Shown: positions 47,030 through 57,324, numbered from the stretch's first letter. The stretch: 64,000 nt of DNA from Pirellulaceae bacterium (GCA_020852965.1 JADYZV010000103.1:1-64000), one strand, 5' to 3'. A program made the numbers and translations. Notes: generated by a model from the sequence alone, not told the origin.

Positions 47030-47953
47030 GTGCCGGGAATGATTGCGCACCTCAATATCGCTAACACAATTCTGACCGGCAGGTCCAATTCGATCAGCCA
47101 GTTTATGGGCGCGATGGAAGAGCAAGTAGTTGCAGCCTACCACCTTGGCTGTATCGCTCCTGACTTCGGAATGTATCCAGGTGGATTAGGCATGTTCTCC
47201 GACTGCGCTCACTACATGCGGACAGGCGAGCTTTGTAAAAAACTGTTGGAATATGGTGAGACATCTAAAATAACAAGAGCGTTTGCCTGCGGGTGGATAT
47301 CGCACTATTGGGCCGATCGGATGATACACCCAAAGATAAACGAAGAGGCAGGATTACGAGTCAAAGGGAGTCGTGAAAAGCCGATTGCGTATGCAGAAAA
47401 CCCTGAGGCACACGTGGCGGTCGAACTAGGTCTTGATGCATCGCTCGTCAGCGAAGGCTACGAACTCAAAATTCCTTCCGCGCATACGCTAGAGCTCGTA
47501 AAGGACTTACTCTCAGCCGCCTACTTGGACGTGTATGGCATCGAACTGCGAGCCGGTATCGAAAAAACTATCTCCGCCTTCCTTCAATGGCACAAAGTCT
47601 GGCGGTCAGTAGCGATTTGGCATGCAGCTGAAGTTTATGGAACGAGGCCCGGTGTGACGCCTGCGACAAGACTGTTGTTTCGTACCGCTCGACTTCTTTC
47701 AAAGGTGCTTCCCAGTCCGTACATGTTGAAAGGCGCCTTCCGAGTTTACGAACCGACGAAATGGCTGCGCGATAGTTTTGCAAATGAAACGGAGGGACTA
47801 GTTGCAACCTTCGCTCGTACCGATTTTTCTAAGCTTGAATTTCATGATTTGAACTTGGATACTGGCCGCCATGACCAGGGTACGTACCCACTGGCACTTT
47901 CACTGGTCGAAACGGTCAGGCAACTACAGCTGACCCAAAAATCAATTCGTTGA
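47030..47953 (+). CDS. Zinc-dependent phospholipase C-like protein
   Basis: 307 residues from a GTG at 47030. The fold of the zinc-dependent phospholipase C / S1-P1 nuclease group is indicated by AHLNIANTIL (His near the N-terminus), GCIAPDFGMYPGG, SDCAHYMRTGEL and WISHYWADRMIHP (HxxAD), which supply the expected His and Asp zinc ligands. No signal peptide is evident, unlike secreted phospholipases, so an intracellular lipid- or nucleic-acid-related hydrolase is possible. The gene has lower G/C than its neighbours. Confidence 0.7.
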   Translation: MPGMIAHLNIANTILTGRSNSISQFMGAMEEQVVAAYHLGCIAPDFGMYPGGLGMFSDCAHYMRTGELCKKLLEYGETSKITRAFACGWISHYWADRMIHPKINEEAGLRVKGSREKPIAYAENPEAHVAVELGLDASLVSEGYELKIPSAHTLELVKDLLSAAYLDVYGIELRAGIEKTISAFLQWHKVWRSVAIWHAAEVYGTRPGVTPATRLLFRTARLLSKVLPSPYMLKGAFRVYEPTKWLRDSFANETEGLVATFARTDFSKLEFHDLNLDTGRHDQGTYPLALSLVETVRQLQLTQKSIR

Positions 47954-48196
47954 CCGCGTTCCGGCATGAGCCGTGCTGGACATCCGAGTATTCCGAAAAA
48001 CGCTCGATCAAGTACGCGGGAGGTTGGTCCAATTGAAGCGTGGCAAGAGTAGAGGTTCAATCCAACTCTTGCCCAACCAATCTTCGGAAGAACAATCTCA
48101 CTTTCTCGACCTTCACGTACTTCAATCGAATTTCATATACGATCTGTGCGGTGAGTAATGTGTGCTCTATTGGGCTGGTTGCTTGCGGGATGACGA

Positions 48197-49654
48197 TTAT
48201 CGCTGTCGCGCATGAGGAGCTGGGACTGGCGGCTTCGTCGGGCGCGCCTCTAACGGATCGAAGAACCTCATGTTGTTTCCCACCCGGTCATAGTCGCCGA
48301 GGTCTTCACGCATCGTTTCAGCAAGTCCAAGCAGTCTTTCCACGACCTGAGGATTCTCTGCAGCAAGATTCGTTGTTTCGCCGAGATCGTTTTCCAGGTC
48401 GACCAGGAAGGGCTCTTCAAAGCCGATACGATCCTCGGGGGCGATGTGGGTATTGCGACTAAACGGTGCGGCTCCGACTGGTTCATTTTCTCTGGGCAAA
48501 TGAAGTTTCCACTTACCCTGACGAACGGCCTGCAGATGGACTCGCAGATAGTAGAAGTATGCCTTATCGGGATCCGCCTTGCCGAATTCACCGTGGAAGA
48601 GATGCCGAATGTCTTCGCCATCGACTACTCGATCGGTTGGCACTTGGGCACTGGCAAGAGCGGCAAACGTTGGCATGACATCCATGGTCGTGGCAACGAG
48701 ATCGCAAACAGTTCCCGCTGGCACTTTGCTCGGTGCCCAGAGAATCGCGGGGACGCGCACGCCCCCCTCGAACGTCGACGCCTTGCCGCTCCTGAGCGGT
48801 CCGGCCGATCCACCGTGATCGCCCGGCAGATGTCCGTCGGCATGATCTTTGTTCTTGATTAGCCAGGGACCGTTGTCGCTCGTGAAAAGGACATACGTGT
48901 TCTCAGCCAGATTGAGCTCATCGAGCGTGTCCAGGATTCTGCCGACATGGAAATCGATCTCTTCCATGACGTCGCCGTACAGGCCTCGCCGGCTTTTCCC
49001 TTTGAACTCTGGCGATGCATCCAGCCGCGTGTGCGGCATTGAATGAGGGATGTAAACGAAGAACGGCTGCTCCTGATACTTTCTAATGAATGCGATGGCC
49101 TCATCGGTGTAACGCCCGGTCAGCGTCGACATGTCCGTCGCCGGTTCGATCAGTTCTTCATTGCGGTAAAGATTCGCGGTCCGGTCATTGCTGGTGGGTG
49201 TTCCGTAGAAGTAATCGAATCCCTGGCGGGTCGGGAAAAGATCCATGAAGAAACCCGACTGAGCATGTTTCGCCAAATCCCATTTTCCAAAGCAGGCTGT
49301 CGCATAACCGCGGGTTTTCAAAACTTCGGCGATGGTGATTTCGCCCTCGTGCAGAATCGGATGGACCTGTTTTATATGGCCGCGCTCGGCAACACGCATT
49401 GGATAGCAGCCAGTCATGAGTGCGGCGCGGGACGGTCCGCAAATGGGTTGAGCGTAGAAGCTGGTGAACTTCATGCCACCAGCGGCCATTGCATCTAAAC
49501 GCGGAGTTCGAATGTCGGGTGAACCAAAGCAGCCAACATCCTGATAGCCCTGATCATCTGTGAAAATGATGACCAAGTTGGGTTGCTCAGCGGCTGCACT
49601 ACTCCGGAGCATCGCAACGCAAACGTAAATCAGCAGTTGAATTCGGATGTTCAT
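48197..49654 (-). CDS. Secreted sulfatase (type I, Cys-type)
   Basis: About 485 residues from the ATG at 49654; an upstream in-frame start at 49687 is less likely because this ATG puts the signal peptide (IQLLIYVCVAMLRSSAAAE) at the N-terminus. The sulfatase signature CGPSRAALMTG has the Cys that must be oxidised to formylglycine; the metal-binding TDDQG and the later HDG-like TSDNGPW are present. It hydrolyses sulfate esters, probably of algal polysaccharides. A beta-propeller protein gene lies 63 bases upstream on the same strand (49718-50674). Confidence 0.92.
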   Translation of the reverse strand: MNIRIQLLIYVCVAMLRSSAAAEQPNLVIIFTDDQGYQDVGCFGSPDIRTPRLDAMAAGGMKFTSFYAQPICGPSRAALMTGCYPMRVAERGHIKQVHPILHEGEITIAEVLKTRGYATACFGKWDLAKHAQSGFFMDLFPTRQGFDYFYGTPTSNDRTANLYRNEELIEPATDMSTLTGRYTDEAIAFIRKYQEQPFFVYIPHSMPHTRLDASPEFKGKSRRGLYGDVMEEIDFHVGRILDTLDELNLAENTYVLFTSDNGPWLIKNKDHADGHLPGDHGGSAGPLRSGKASTFEGGVRVPAILWAPSKVPAGTVCDLVATTMDVMPTFAALASAQVPTDRVVDGEDIRHLFHGEFGKADPDKAYFYYLRVHLQAVRQGKWKLHLPRENEPVGAAPFSRNTHIAPEDRIGFEEPFLVDLENDLGETTNLAAENPQVVERLLGLAETMREDLGDYDRVGNNMRFFDPLEARPTKPPVPAPHARQR

Positions 49655-49717
49655 TCGGGTGTCTCTTCTCGCTCGCTGTTCCGCCACAGGTTGTCTGTAC
49701 TCACCGCACTTTTTGGT

Positions 49718-50674
49718 TCACTTGAGGACTGGTCCTTGCAGCTTCGTTCCGTTTGTTGTGATCACTTGAAAGTGATGGATTCCGACCTGTTGGCCGTCGG
49801 TGAACTTCCACATGACTTTCTTGTCGTGTGTCACCTCGAACAGCTTCGGGGAGTGAGGGTCTGCGCTTCCAGCGGCATAGCTGGTGATGACGACATTGCC
49901 ATTTGGCATTACCTGGGCGCCACAGGGATCCTGAAGCCATTCTCCAGGTAAATCATCGTTTGTTAAAGTCCAAACGATCTTACCATCGCGGTCGAAGTCG
50001 ACGACTCGGTTACCGTGTGTGCAGCAGACAAGAGTGTGGCCATCGCCATGTCGAATTGCAGTGAACGGCCAGGTGTGGATCTTGTGTTCGGAATCGCCCG
50101 GTGCGGTTGTATCCAGCTTGCTCAAGATTTTGCCGTCTTGGTCATAGTGGAAGACGGCAAAGTCCAGCAGATGCGGGACGAGATAAGTTCCGTCGGAGAG
50201 CTTGCGCGCCATCCGAGTCTGCATGTGATGGTTTTCCTTCTGACATGCCAACGGAAACTCGAGAACAATCTCTCCATCCGGACTGATTTTGACAAGCCGT
50301 GGATGGTTCCCCGCTTCCGTCATAACAATATTGCCATCGGGGGTTGGCTGCGCGCTGTTGACTTCACTTTGCGTGCCTTTCCAAAGGAGCGTTTCAGTCT
50401 TGTCCCGATCGATTTGGACAACGGCTCCACCCTTGTATCGCTTGGATTTGCTTAGCGTCAGAATGATCGTGCCGTCGCCCCGGACATAACCGTCTCGCGT
50501 GGCTGCCGGGTACGTCCAACTCTTCGTGCCATCAGCCTCCATGACGTAGGTATTCTTGCCACACGCCAGGAAGCTGTGCGTGGTCTCCTGAGCAATCGCG
50601 CTGGTTGAAAAGTAAAACAAGGCGATCAGAGCGACGGGTACGGGTAGTGTTGCGGGATTCATATTGTTTCTCAT
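49718..50674 (-). CDS. Exported beta-propeller protein (arylsulfotransferase/PQQ-like)
   Basis: 318 residues with a signal peptide (VPVALIALFYFSTSAIAQ). Regular propeller blades are visible: MEADGTKSWTYPAA, VQIDRDKTETLLWKG, SEVNSAQPTPDGNIVMTEAG, VDFDRDGKIVWTLTND, DPCGAQVMPNGNVVITSYAAGS, LFEVTHDKKVMWKFTDGQ. The pattern resembles arylsulfotransferase (ASST) and PQQ-like propellers, but the catalytic His/Arg set of ASST was not confirmed. It sits directly upstream of the sulfatase gene on the same strand, so the two are likely co-transcribed. Confidence 0.78.
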   Translation of the reverse strand: MRNNMNPATLPVPVALIALFYFSTSAIAQETTHSFLACGKNTYVMEADGTKSWTYPAATRDGYVRGDGTIILTLSKSKRYKGGAVVQIDRDKTETLLWKGTQSEVNSAQPTPDGNIVMTEAGNHPRLVKISPDGEIVLEFPLACQKENHHMQTRMARKLSDGTYLVPHLLDFAVFHYDQDGKILSKLDTTAPGDSEHKIHTWPFTAIRHGDGHTLVCCTHGNRVVDFDRDGKIVWTLTNDDLPGEWLQDPCGAQVMPNGNVVITSYAAGSADPHSPKLFEVTHDKKVMWKFTDGQQVGIHHFQVITTNGTKLQGPVLK

Positions 50675-50821
50675 CTATTCGTTCGCGAGTGTCAGCTTTC
50701 CAACTTAAATCGCTGCTCCCATGTTGGCGATCCCTGGACCGAGGCAGCGGGACAAAATAAACGTACCACGAACCCACTATTAAATGGATGCCCGAATCGA
50801 ACTTTCGCTAGTTGGGAGGGC

Positions 50822-51466
50822 CTAACGTACTCCGTATCGACTGAGAAACATTTCAACAGTGTGGGCAACTATTTGATTTCGCTTGCGTCGTGAGGGCGAG
50901 GGCTCGCCGTGGACAATGGTTGGCCAGAATGCAAACGTCCGCAGCAAGCCGACGAATTGCATCGCTGCGAATTCTGCGTCCGCTTCGAGTAGACCGCCTG
51001 ATGCCTGCGCCCTTTTCATCCAGGTTGTCACTCGTCTGATAAAGAATCGCTGATCGACCTGTTGGCCTGCATCCGGCTCGCCCAGCACGCGGGACAATCC
51101 GGCTCGGGAAAGCGCCTGGACATCCTCCGATGTGAAAAAGTCAATTTCGGATTGCGCAAGCTCGGTCAACTGCTCGGCAAGGTCACGCGATTCGTCGAAC
51201 TCGCACTCCGGAAGTTGTTCGACGCGGAACTTCAATTCCTCAAGAATCGCATCGAATAGGGCTTCCTTGCTGTCGAAATGGTTGTACAGCGTTCGCTTAC
51301 TGACCGACGCGGCGTCGGCGATGCCGTTCATGCTGGCGGCGAAATACCCGTGCTGCTGAAACGCCTCCACGGCGGCCTGCACGATCGACGCTCGCTTACG
51401 ATCCGTCAGTCGCTCCCGCGGCCTGGATTCGGGAATTGCACTTTGGGGTTTACTTTTGTCTAACAT
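50822..51466 (-). CDS. TetR-family transcriptional regulator
   Basis: 214 residues. Residues 27-75 are the TetR DNA-binding domain (SIVQAAVEAFQQHGYFAASM then IADAASVSKRTLYNHFDSKEALF). The C-terminal domain resembles the AcrR/TetR_C_7 ligand-binding type. It is divergent from the adaptor gene of the first RND system with about 70 bases between the starts, so it very probably represses that operon and its own promoter. A dyad in this gap (51469-51493) is the candidate operator. Confidence 0.92.
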   Translation of the reverse strand: MLDKSKPQSAIPESRPRERLTDRKRASIVQAAVEAFQQHGYFAASMNGIADAASVSKRTLYNHFDSKEALFDAILEELKFRVEQLPECEFDESRDLAEQLTELAQSEIDFFTSEDVQALSRAGLSRVLGEPDAGQQVDQRFFIRRVTTWMKRAQASGGLLEADAEFAAMQFVGLLRTFAFWPTIVHGEPSPSRRKRNQIVAHTVEMFLSRYGVR

Positions 51467-51468
51467 GG

Positions 51469-51493
51469 AGTAAAGTATACTCTACGGTTTACT
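51469..51493. promoter_or_regulatory. Candidate TetR operator between regulator and RND operon
   Basis: AGTAAA (51469-51474) and TTTACT (51488-51493) form a dyad around the 8-bp palindrome AGTATACT (51474-51481). A GGTTTACTT direct repeat also occurs at 51447-51455 inside the regulator start and at 51486-51494. Position between the divergent genes supports an operator. Confidence 0.5.
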
Positions 51494-51533
51494 TTATGCA
51501 AATAGCGGTGTGGCCCCTTTCGCTTGGCAAGTT

Positions 51534-53291
51534 ATGCATTTTCACAAGTTTGACTACATCGTTTTGATACTTGTTTCTTTGAGTGGCTTAGGAACCGCTG
51601 GGTGCACACAGAAAAAAGAGGAAGCTGTCTCGGCTGAAAAGCCTCCCAAGCCGGTTGCGATCGTTGCCTTGCAGCAAACTTCACCGACAAACACCGAATT
51701 CATGACGGGTTCGGTTGTGCCTTGGAAATCCGAACAGATTGGGTTTGAGGTGGCTGGGCGCGTCGCGGAAGTTATTGAGCCCAACGAATTCGTAACGCCT
51801 CAAATCGGCAGCGAGACCGATGACCTGACACCAGGTGCGACTCCGTTAGCTCGTCTGGATGATGAAGAGTTGAAAATTGCCGTCGAATCGGCGAACGCCG
51901 GTGTCGAAGTCGCGAAACTGAACCGCGATGCCAATCTGGTGACGATTGAGCAGCAGTTGCCCGCACAGATCGAAGCTTCAAAGGCCGAGGCCGACCTTGC
52001 CGACATCGAGCTATCCCGCACGCTAGAGCTCTCAAAACAGAATGCAATTTCGCGCTCGGAACTCGATGCTGCGGAAGCGAATGCATCGACGACGAAATCT
52101 CGCCTTTCCAGTTCCCGGGCTGAGTTGGCTCAGGCGAAAGCCCGCCAGCTTGCACTCGAAGCTCAAATCCTGTTGGCCCAGCAGCAACTCTTCGAAGCCC
52201 AGCGCAGACTCCGAAACGCAGTTCTATTCAGCCCGTTTCCAGGACAGGTTTCACAGATTCACGCGGTTCCCGGCACTTATGTCAAAGAGGGTGATCCGGT
52301 GGTGACCGTGCAGATGATGGATCCGATGACCATCGAATTTGAGGTGACAGCCCGCGACTCTCGCCGCTACCTTCGCGGTGACATGTTGTCGGTTCAAGTC
52401 ACCGATGGCAACGGACAATCCCGCCAGCTTAGCGGCATGGTTTACCGAGTCGATACGGAAGCCGACCCTGCGGCGCGAACATTTACGGTGACATTGCATG
52501 TGCGAAACGAGATCGACGAAACCGCGTACCAAACGCCGCAAGCCGACGAGCCAATCGCATGGACGGATCAGATCATGCCATTGAATATCGGCCCCATGAT
52601 TACCGGCGACCGGCGACAACTGGTGGTTCGCGAAGCGATTCACACGCTCGGCGGCGAGACATTTGTCTGGAAAGTCACCAATCGTCGATGGGGAACTCCG
52701 TCGCCGTCACGCGACCGTCTACTTTCGGTTGCCAAAGTCCCCGTTCGAATCACCAGCGACGTGATCTCCTATCTCGGGCGGTGGAAGTTTGTTGCGATCG
52801 AGTTTGCCGATCCGGACGTCGAGATGGATGTCGATCACGATCTGATTACCGGCAAACTTTACTTCAAGCCGAAAGCGTCAGAACCGTCCAACGTTTCAGC
52901 AAGCGAACTTCCGAAGCTGGAAACCTGGGCCGGCTGCCAGGTAATAATTGACGAACATCGCTGGCTGTTGCGCTCGGGCGAAGTCGTACAGATTCTACTA
53001 ACTCCAAACAAACCGACTGATGGCTACTACATCCCGATGAAGGCTGTGTGCAAAGAACAGGGGCAGACTTTCGTCCACGTGCTTGACGATACTGAGAGCA
53101 AGGCGACCGCGCGGCGAATCTTCGTCGAATTCGCTGAAGAAGAATCGGTCCTCGGTGAAACGGTTTTGCTTCGGATCACTTCGACTTCGCGGGAAGCATT
53201 GCGTGAGGGAATGCAGGTCATTGTCGAAGGCACGCACTACCTTAACGATGGAGACCGTGTCGTGGTTTCGCCGCTTGTGAGAGGGCAGTAA
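51534..53291 (+). CDS. RND efflux periplasmic adaptor lipoprotein (MFP/HlyD family), system 1
   Basis: About 585 residues from the ATG at 51534, with a lipobox (LSGLGTAGC) for inner-membrane attachment; the in-frame GTG at 51510 is less likely. Adaptor elements are present: barrel-sandwich halves (ASVE-like VAGRVAEVIEPNEF and FSPFPGQVSQIHAVPGTYVKEGDPVVT), a long alpha-hairpin between (AEADLADIELSRTLELSKQN etc.), then beta-barrel parts. At over 580 residues it is longer than common adaptors (350-400), with an extra region of about 150 residues after 300. The stop codon overlaps the permease start by one base. Confidence 0.9.
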   Translation: MHFHKFDYIVLILVSLSGLGTAGCTQKKEEAVSAEKPPKPVAIVALQQTSPTNTEFMTGSVVPWKSEQIGFEVAGRVAEVIEPNEFVTPQIGSETDDLTPGATPLARLDDEELKIAVESANAGVEVAKLNRDANLVTIEQQLPAQIEASKAEADLADIELSRTLELSKQNAISRSELDAAEANASTTKSRLSSSRAELAQAKARQLALEAQILLAQQQLFEAQRRLRNAVLFSPFPGQVSQIHAVPGTYVKEGDPVVTVQMMDPMTIEFEVTARDSRRYLRGDMLSVQVTDGNGQSRQLSGMVYRVDTEADPAARTFTVTLHVRNEIDETAYQTPQADEPIAWTDQIMPLNIGPMITGDRRQLVVREAIHTLGGETFVWKVTNRRWGTPSPSRDRLLSVAKVPVRITSDVISYLGRWKFVAIEFADPDVEMDVDHDLITGKLYFKPKASEPSNVSASELPKLETWAGCQVIIDEHRWLLRSGEVVQILLTPNKPTDGYYIPMKAVCKEQGQTFVHVLDDTESKATARRIFVEFAEEESVLGETVLLRITSTSREALREGMQVIVEGTHYLNDGDRVVVSPLVRGQ

Positions 53292-56200
53292 TGAGAGACC
53301 TTCCCGAGTTCGCAGTGCGTCGCCCGACGATCACGATCACGCTGGTGTTGTTGCTGGTCGCCTGGGGCAGCGTCAGTTTCTTCACCATGCCGCGTCGCGA
53401 AGACCCTGAATTCACGCTCAAGATCGCCCTCGTGACCACTCGCTGGCAGGGTGCGTCGGCGGAGCAAATCGAAAAACTGGTCACTGACCCGCTGGAAGAT
53501 GCGATCGACGGATTGGAAGAAGTCCGGTTGATTCGATCTACATCCAGCAGCGAACAGTCGGTCATCTTTGTCGAACTCGAGGACAACGTGCCAGGCGCGA
53601 GGGTCGACGATGCCTGGGATCGCGTGCGCGCCCGGATTCGCAATGTGCCGATGCCCGACCAAAGCATCTCGCCGTTTCTGTTCGATGAATTTGCTGACAC
53701 CAGCGTCCTGCTGTATGCCGTCCACCAACGACCGTTCGATAGTGACTCGGTCGTTGATCCGAAGTACGCCTACTCGCCGCGACAACTCGATCTGTTCTCA
53801 GAGCGAATACGTGATTCGCTTCGTCTGCTGCCCGGCGTCTCGCAGGTCGGTCGGTTCGGAGTCCAGGAAGAAGCAATCTACATCGAGACGGACGAAGGAA
53901 ACTGGTCAACGCTGGAACTAACGACGGCTCAAATCGAATCACTTGCAAAGTCGCAGAACATCGTAGCTCCAGGCGGAAGGATCGACGGCGAAGATGGACG
54001 CTTTTTTGTGAAGCCTAGCGGTGATGTCGGCGCGGTGGAGGCTTTTGATTCGTTGGTCGTTGGTGTCGTGGCGACCGGAGATGAATCGGGCGACGCAGGC
54101 GTCAATCAAGTTCAACTCAAAAACATGGGGTTGAACGTTCGTCGTGGCTACATCGACCCGGCCCAGCGTATTTGCCGCTACGGAACTCCCGAGTTTGAGA
54201 CACCCGCCATCACCCTTGCGGTATCGATGAAATCAGGCGCAAACATCATCGACATCTGCGACCGTTCCAAAGAAAGTGTCGCCCAGCTGCAAAGCACGGG
54301 GGTGTTGCCGCCCGATCTGGCGGTGTCCATCATTTCCGATCAGTCGGATAGTGTGAAGCACCGAATTCGTGAAGTTGGCGTGAACATCATCCAAGCGATT
54401 CTGGTCGTTGTCGTTCTGGTGTATTTGGTTGTCGGGTTTCGCACCGCTGCCGTTATGGCCGCCAACATCCCGTTCGTTGTCATTTCGTCGCTGGCGATCA
54501 TCACACTTTTTGATGTGCAACTCGAACAGATGTCGCTGGCTTCGATGATCATCTCGCTCGGATTGTTGGTCGACAATGCTGTTCAGGTCTGCGACCAGTG
54601 TCGCACGAACCAGATCGCCGGCATGAGCCCGCGCGAGGCTTCGGTCGCTGGTGCAAAAATGCTTGGCTCGTCGATGCTGAGCGGAACCGCGACGACGGTT
54701 GCTGCTTTTATCCCGATGTTAATTGCGATGGACGGTGCCAATCGCGAATTTATTTACAGCCTGCCTATCACGCTGTCGGTCATGCTGGCGGTTAGTTGGG
54801 TTCTGGCGATGACTTTCTGCGTCATCCTGGCCGCGTGGTTCATTCGACCGCCCAAAGATCCGACGCGCCCAACCGCGCCGTTGCCCTGGTTGATGAGCAA
54901 GCTTGGAACCGTGTGGCGCAGGCTGCGGAAGAAAGGAAGTGGAGCGCCGTCGCAAGTCGAATCACAACGCGGCGGCTTCTACCGACTTTACGCCAACGCA
55001 GTCGCATGGGCTCTGCGTCATCGCTTTGTCACTATTGTCGCATCCATCGGCATCATGCTGCTTGCGACCCAACTGCCGGTTTCGAGCGAGTTTTTTCCAC
55101 TGACGCAGCGAGACCAATTTGCCGTTGAAATCTATTTACCCGAATCCGCTTCGATTGAACAAACCAACGAGGTTGCTCGCAAGGTCGAAGGGATGATCCG
55201 CGCCCTCAGCCCACATGTCGATGCTGAAGGAACCCCGCACCAGCGTTTGTTCAACATGCGAACCATCGTCGGCGGAGGTGGATCGCGCTGGTACCTCGCA
55301 TGGGAACCGGAGACCCTGAAGCCAAACTACGCCGAAATCCTGATCCACACGACCAAGGGAGAGTTTACCCACGAATTTGCCGAGCAACTGCGTGTGGTTG
55401 CGAGGCAAGGAGACGAATCGTTGGGGCTGTCGCCGATCGCCGGCGCCCGAGTGGTTCCCGTTGAATTGGCGCTCGGCCCGCCCGCGGATCCTGTAGTTTT
55501 GCGCGTCATGGGAAACGGGCTCGCTGACGCGGACGAACTCAGGCGCATTGCGAATCGCGTCAAGTCGATTGTGGACGCCGAGCCTGACACCTGGGACGTC
55601 AACGATTCGTGGGGCGTCTTCGGCCAGCAGTTGTTTGTCGATGTGGATTCGGATCGGGCGAGCCTTTCGGGGATTCGCAACGCGGAAGTCGCCTCAACGC
55701 TCGATGCTTACTATTCCGGCAAACTGCTGACGATGTATCGGGAGGGTGACCGGCAGATCCCGGTCTACTTCCGGTTGAATCCGCAAAGCCGTCGATCACT
55801 CGGTGCCGTTAGCAGTTCACACATCGAAAGCCGCGTCGGCAAGGTTTCGCTGGCCGCCATCGCGAGCGTGAAGCCGCAATGGCGTATGGAGACCATCGAT
55901 CGACGCAACGGAAATCGAACGATCGAAGTCAGATCGAGAATCAACTTCGGGGCGTCTGGCAACGACATCACGACGCGAGTCTTCAACTCCGAGCCACTGC
56001 GAGAGCTGAAAGCCGAACTGCCTCCCGGATTTCGTATTGAGATCGGTGGCGCACTGGAAGAGTCGCTGAAGGCTCAGTGGAAAATGTTCCGTTCATTTGG
56101 CATGTCATTCATCGCAATTATTCTATTGTTAGTTTTTCAGTTCAACAGTCTCGCCCGCACTTCGATCATCATGGTGACGTTGCCGCTTGCTCTCGTGGGG

Positions 56201-56632
56201 GCGCTGTTCGGACTATGGGTGACAGGCAATGCATTCGGATTCATGCCGCAACTTGGCGTGCTGGCTTTGTTCGGAATCGTCTTGAATTCAGCCATTCTGT
56301 TTGTAGAATTCGCTGACATCGTCATGAGGGAAAGAACATCCGGGGCCGGTCAGCTTTTAACGCGCGAGGAATATCACGGTGCAATTGTCGACGCCGCACG
56401 ACAAAGGCTGATGCCGATATTTCTAACGACCGCCACTACAGTAGGCGGACTCGTGCCGTTGGCCCTTGCTGGCGGGCCGCTTTGGCAAGGTCTGGCCTGG
56501 CTGCTCATCTTTGGTCTGACATTCGCTACCGTGCTGACGCTTTTCGTCATCCCCGTCCTCTATTCCTTCCTGTCGCCCGCGTCGCGTCTTAGCACTGCCC
56601 ACGCTTCGCGTTCAAGCAGCGCTGGCACCTGA
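53291..56632 (+). CDS. RND-family efflux permease, system 1
   Basis: 1113 residues, start overlapping the adaptor stop (TAATG). Two halves, each one TM plus a large periplasmic loop and a block of five TMs, as in AcrB/HAE1. The proton-relay helix reads GLLVDNAVQVCDQ, where AcrB has two adjacent Asp; here the second is Asn, as in several HAE1 branches. The later TM region has the usual GxxxNxxxxFVEF pattern (FGIVLNSAILFVEFAD). Drives tripartite efflux with the adaptor upstream; the outer-membrane channel gene is absent here. Confidence 0.93.
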   Translation: MRDLPEFAVRRPTITITLVLLLVAWGSVSFFTMPRREDPEFTLKIALVTTRWQGASAEQIEKLVTDPLEDAIDGLEEVRLIRSTSSSEQSVIFVELEDNVPGARVDDAWDRVRARIRNVPMPDQSISPFLFDEFADTSVLLYAVHQRPFDSDSVVDPKYAYSPRQLDLFSERIRDSLRLLPGVSQVGRFGVQEEAIYIETDEGNWSTLELTTAQIESLAKSQNIVAPGGRIDGEDGRFFVKPSGDVGAVEAFDSLVVGVVATGDESGDAGVNQVQLKNMGLNVRRGYIDPAQRICRYGTPEFETPAITLAVSMKSGANIIDICDRSKESVAQLQSTGVLPPDLAVSIISDQSDSVKHRIREVGVNIIQAILVVVVLVYLVVGFRTAAVMAANIPFVVISSLAIITLFDVQLEQMSLASMIISLGLLVDNAVQVCDQCRTNQIAGMSPREASVAGAKMLGSSMLSGTATTVAAFIPMLIAMDGANREFIYSLPITLSVMLAVSWVLAMTFCVILAAWFIRPPKDPTRPTAPLPWLMSKLGTVWRRLRKKGSGAPSQVESQRGGFYRLYANAVAWALRHRFVTIVASIGIMLLATQLPVSSEFFPLTQRDQFAVEIYLPESASIEQTNEVARKVEGMIRALSPHVDAEGTPHQRLFNMRTIVGGGGSRWYLAWEPETLKPNYAEILIHTTKGEFTHEFAEQLRVVARQGDESLGLSPIAGARVVPVELALGPPADPVVLRVMGNGLADADELRRIANRVKSIVDAEPDTWDVNDSWGVFGQQLFVDVDSDRASLSGIRNAEVASTLDAYYSGKLLTMYREGDRQIPVYFRLNPQSRRSLGAVSSSHIESRVGKVSLAAIASVKPQWRMETIDRRNGNRTIEVRSRINFGASGNDITTRVFNSEPLRELKAELPPGFRIEIGGALEESLKAQWKMFRSFGMSFIAIILLLVFQFNSLARTSIIMVTLPLALVGALFGLWVTGNAFGFMPQLGVLALFGIVLNSAILFVEFADIVMRERTSGAGQLLTREEYHGAIVDAARQRLMPIFLTTATTVGGLVPLALAGGPLWQGLAWLLIFGLTFATVLTLFVIPVLYSFLSPASRLSTAHASRSSSAGT

Positions 56633-56759
56633 TCTCGTTGCCGCTGATACTGCCAGATTCAGATTCTTGCCGATCAGGTATGCTCCTGGCCATCCACAGT
56701 CATTTCGCTGCATTTCGAGAAACTTGACATGCAGAGACTTCGCCGGTACAATTCCCTGT

Positions 56760-57260
56760 ATGCAAGACGATTTTATTGACAACCTGATGCAACGTTGGTT
56801 GACGCAGCGGCCGGAACTGGACGTCAGTCCGATTGCAGTTATTGGCCGCGCGATTCGCATTGCCGACGTGTTGAAACGCGAGTTGAAGGAGCTGCTACGG
56901 CCTTACGGACTGGAGGTCTGGGAATTCGATGTGCTGGCGACGCTTCGCTGGGGTGGCAATGAAGACGGCTTGACTCCCAAAGAACTCATCGACGTCGTCA
57001 TGGTCTCGTCGGGGACAATGACACATCGCCTTGATCAGCTGGAAAAAGCGGGTTTTGTGAAACGGGTTCCCAATCCGAACGACCGTCGCTCTGTTCGCAT
57101 TCAACTGGCCAAACGTGGCATAGAAGTCGTCGAAAAATCGTTGACCGAGCACATCGCTTCGGCACAGCAAGCAGTCCGCGAACTTTCGCAGCGCGAGCAA
57201 CAACAGACGGCTCGGGTTCTGAAGAAGATCTTGGCTAAGATCGACCACCCCAAGAGTTAG
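56760..57260 (+). CDS. MarR-family transcriptional regulator
   Basis: 166 residues from the ATG at 56760; the longer frame from 56667 has no support. The winged-helix domain is clear: EFDVLATLRWGG, LTPKELIDVVMVSSGTMTHRLDQLEKAGFV, RRVPNPNDRRSVRI-type wing (KRVPNPNDRRSVRIQL) and RELSQREQQQTARVLKKIL. It lies between the two RND systems and precedes the second, so it probably controls system 2. MarR proteins respond to small aromatic compounds or oxidants; the ligand is unknown. Confidence 0.92.
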   Translation: MQDDFIDNLMQRWLTQRPELDVSPIAVIGRAIRIADVLKRELKELLRPYGLEVWEFDVLATLRWGGNEDGLTPKELIDVVMVSSGTMTHRLDQLEKAGFVKRVPNPNDRRSVRIQLAKRGIEVVEKSLTEHIASAQQAVRELSQREQQQTARVLKKILAKIDHPKS

Positions 57261-57324
57261 ACCACTATCGTTCCTTGCCCTTAGGTCGCGATTCAAGCTT
57301 ATCGCATGAGCCTCTACGAAAATC

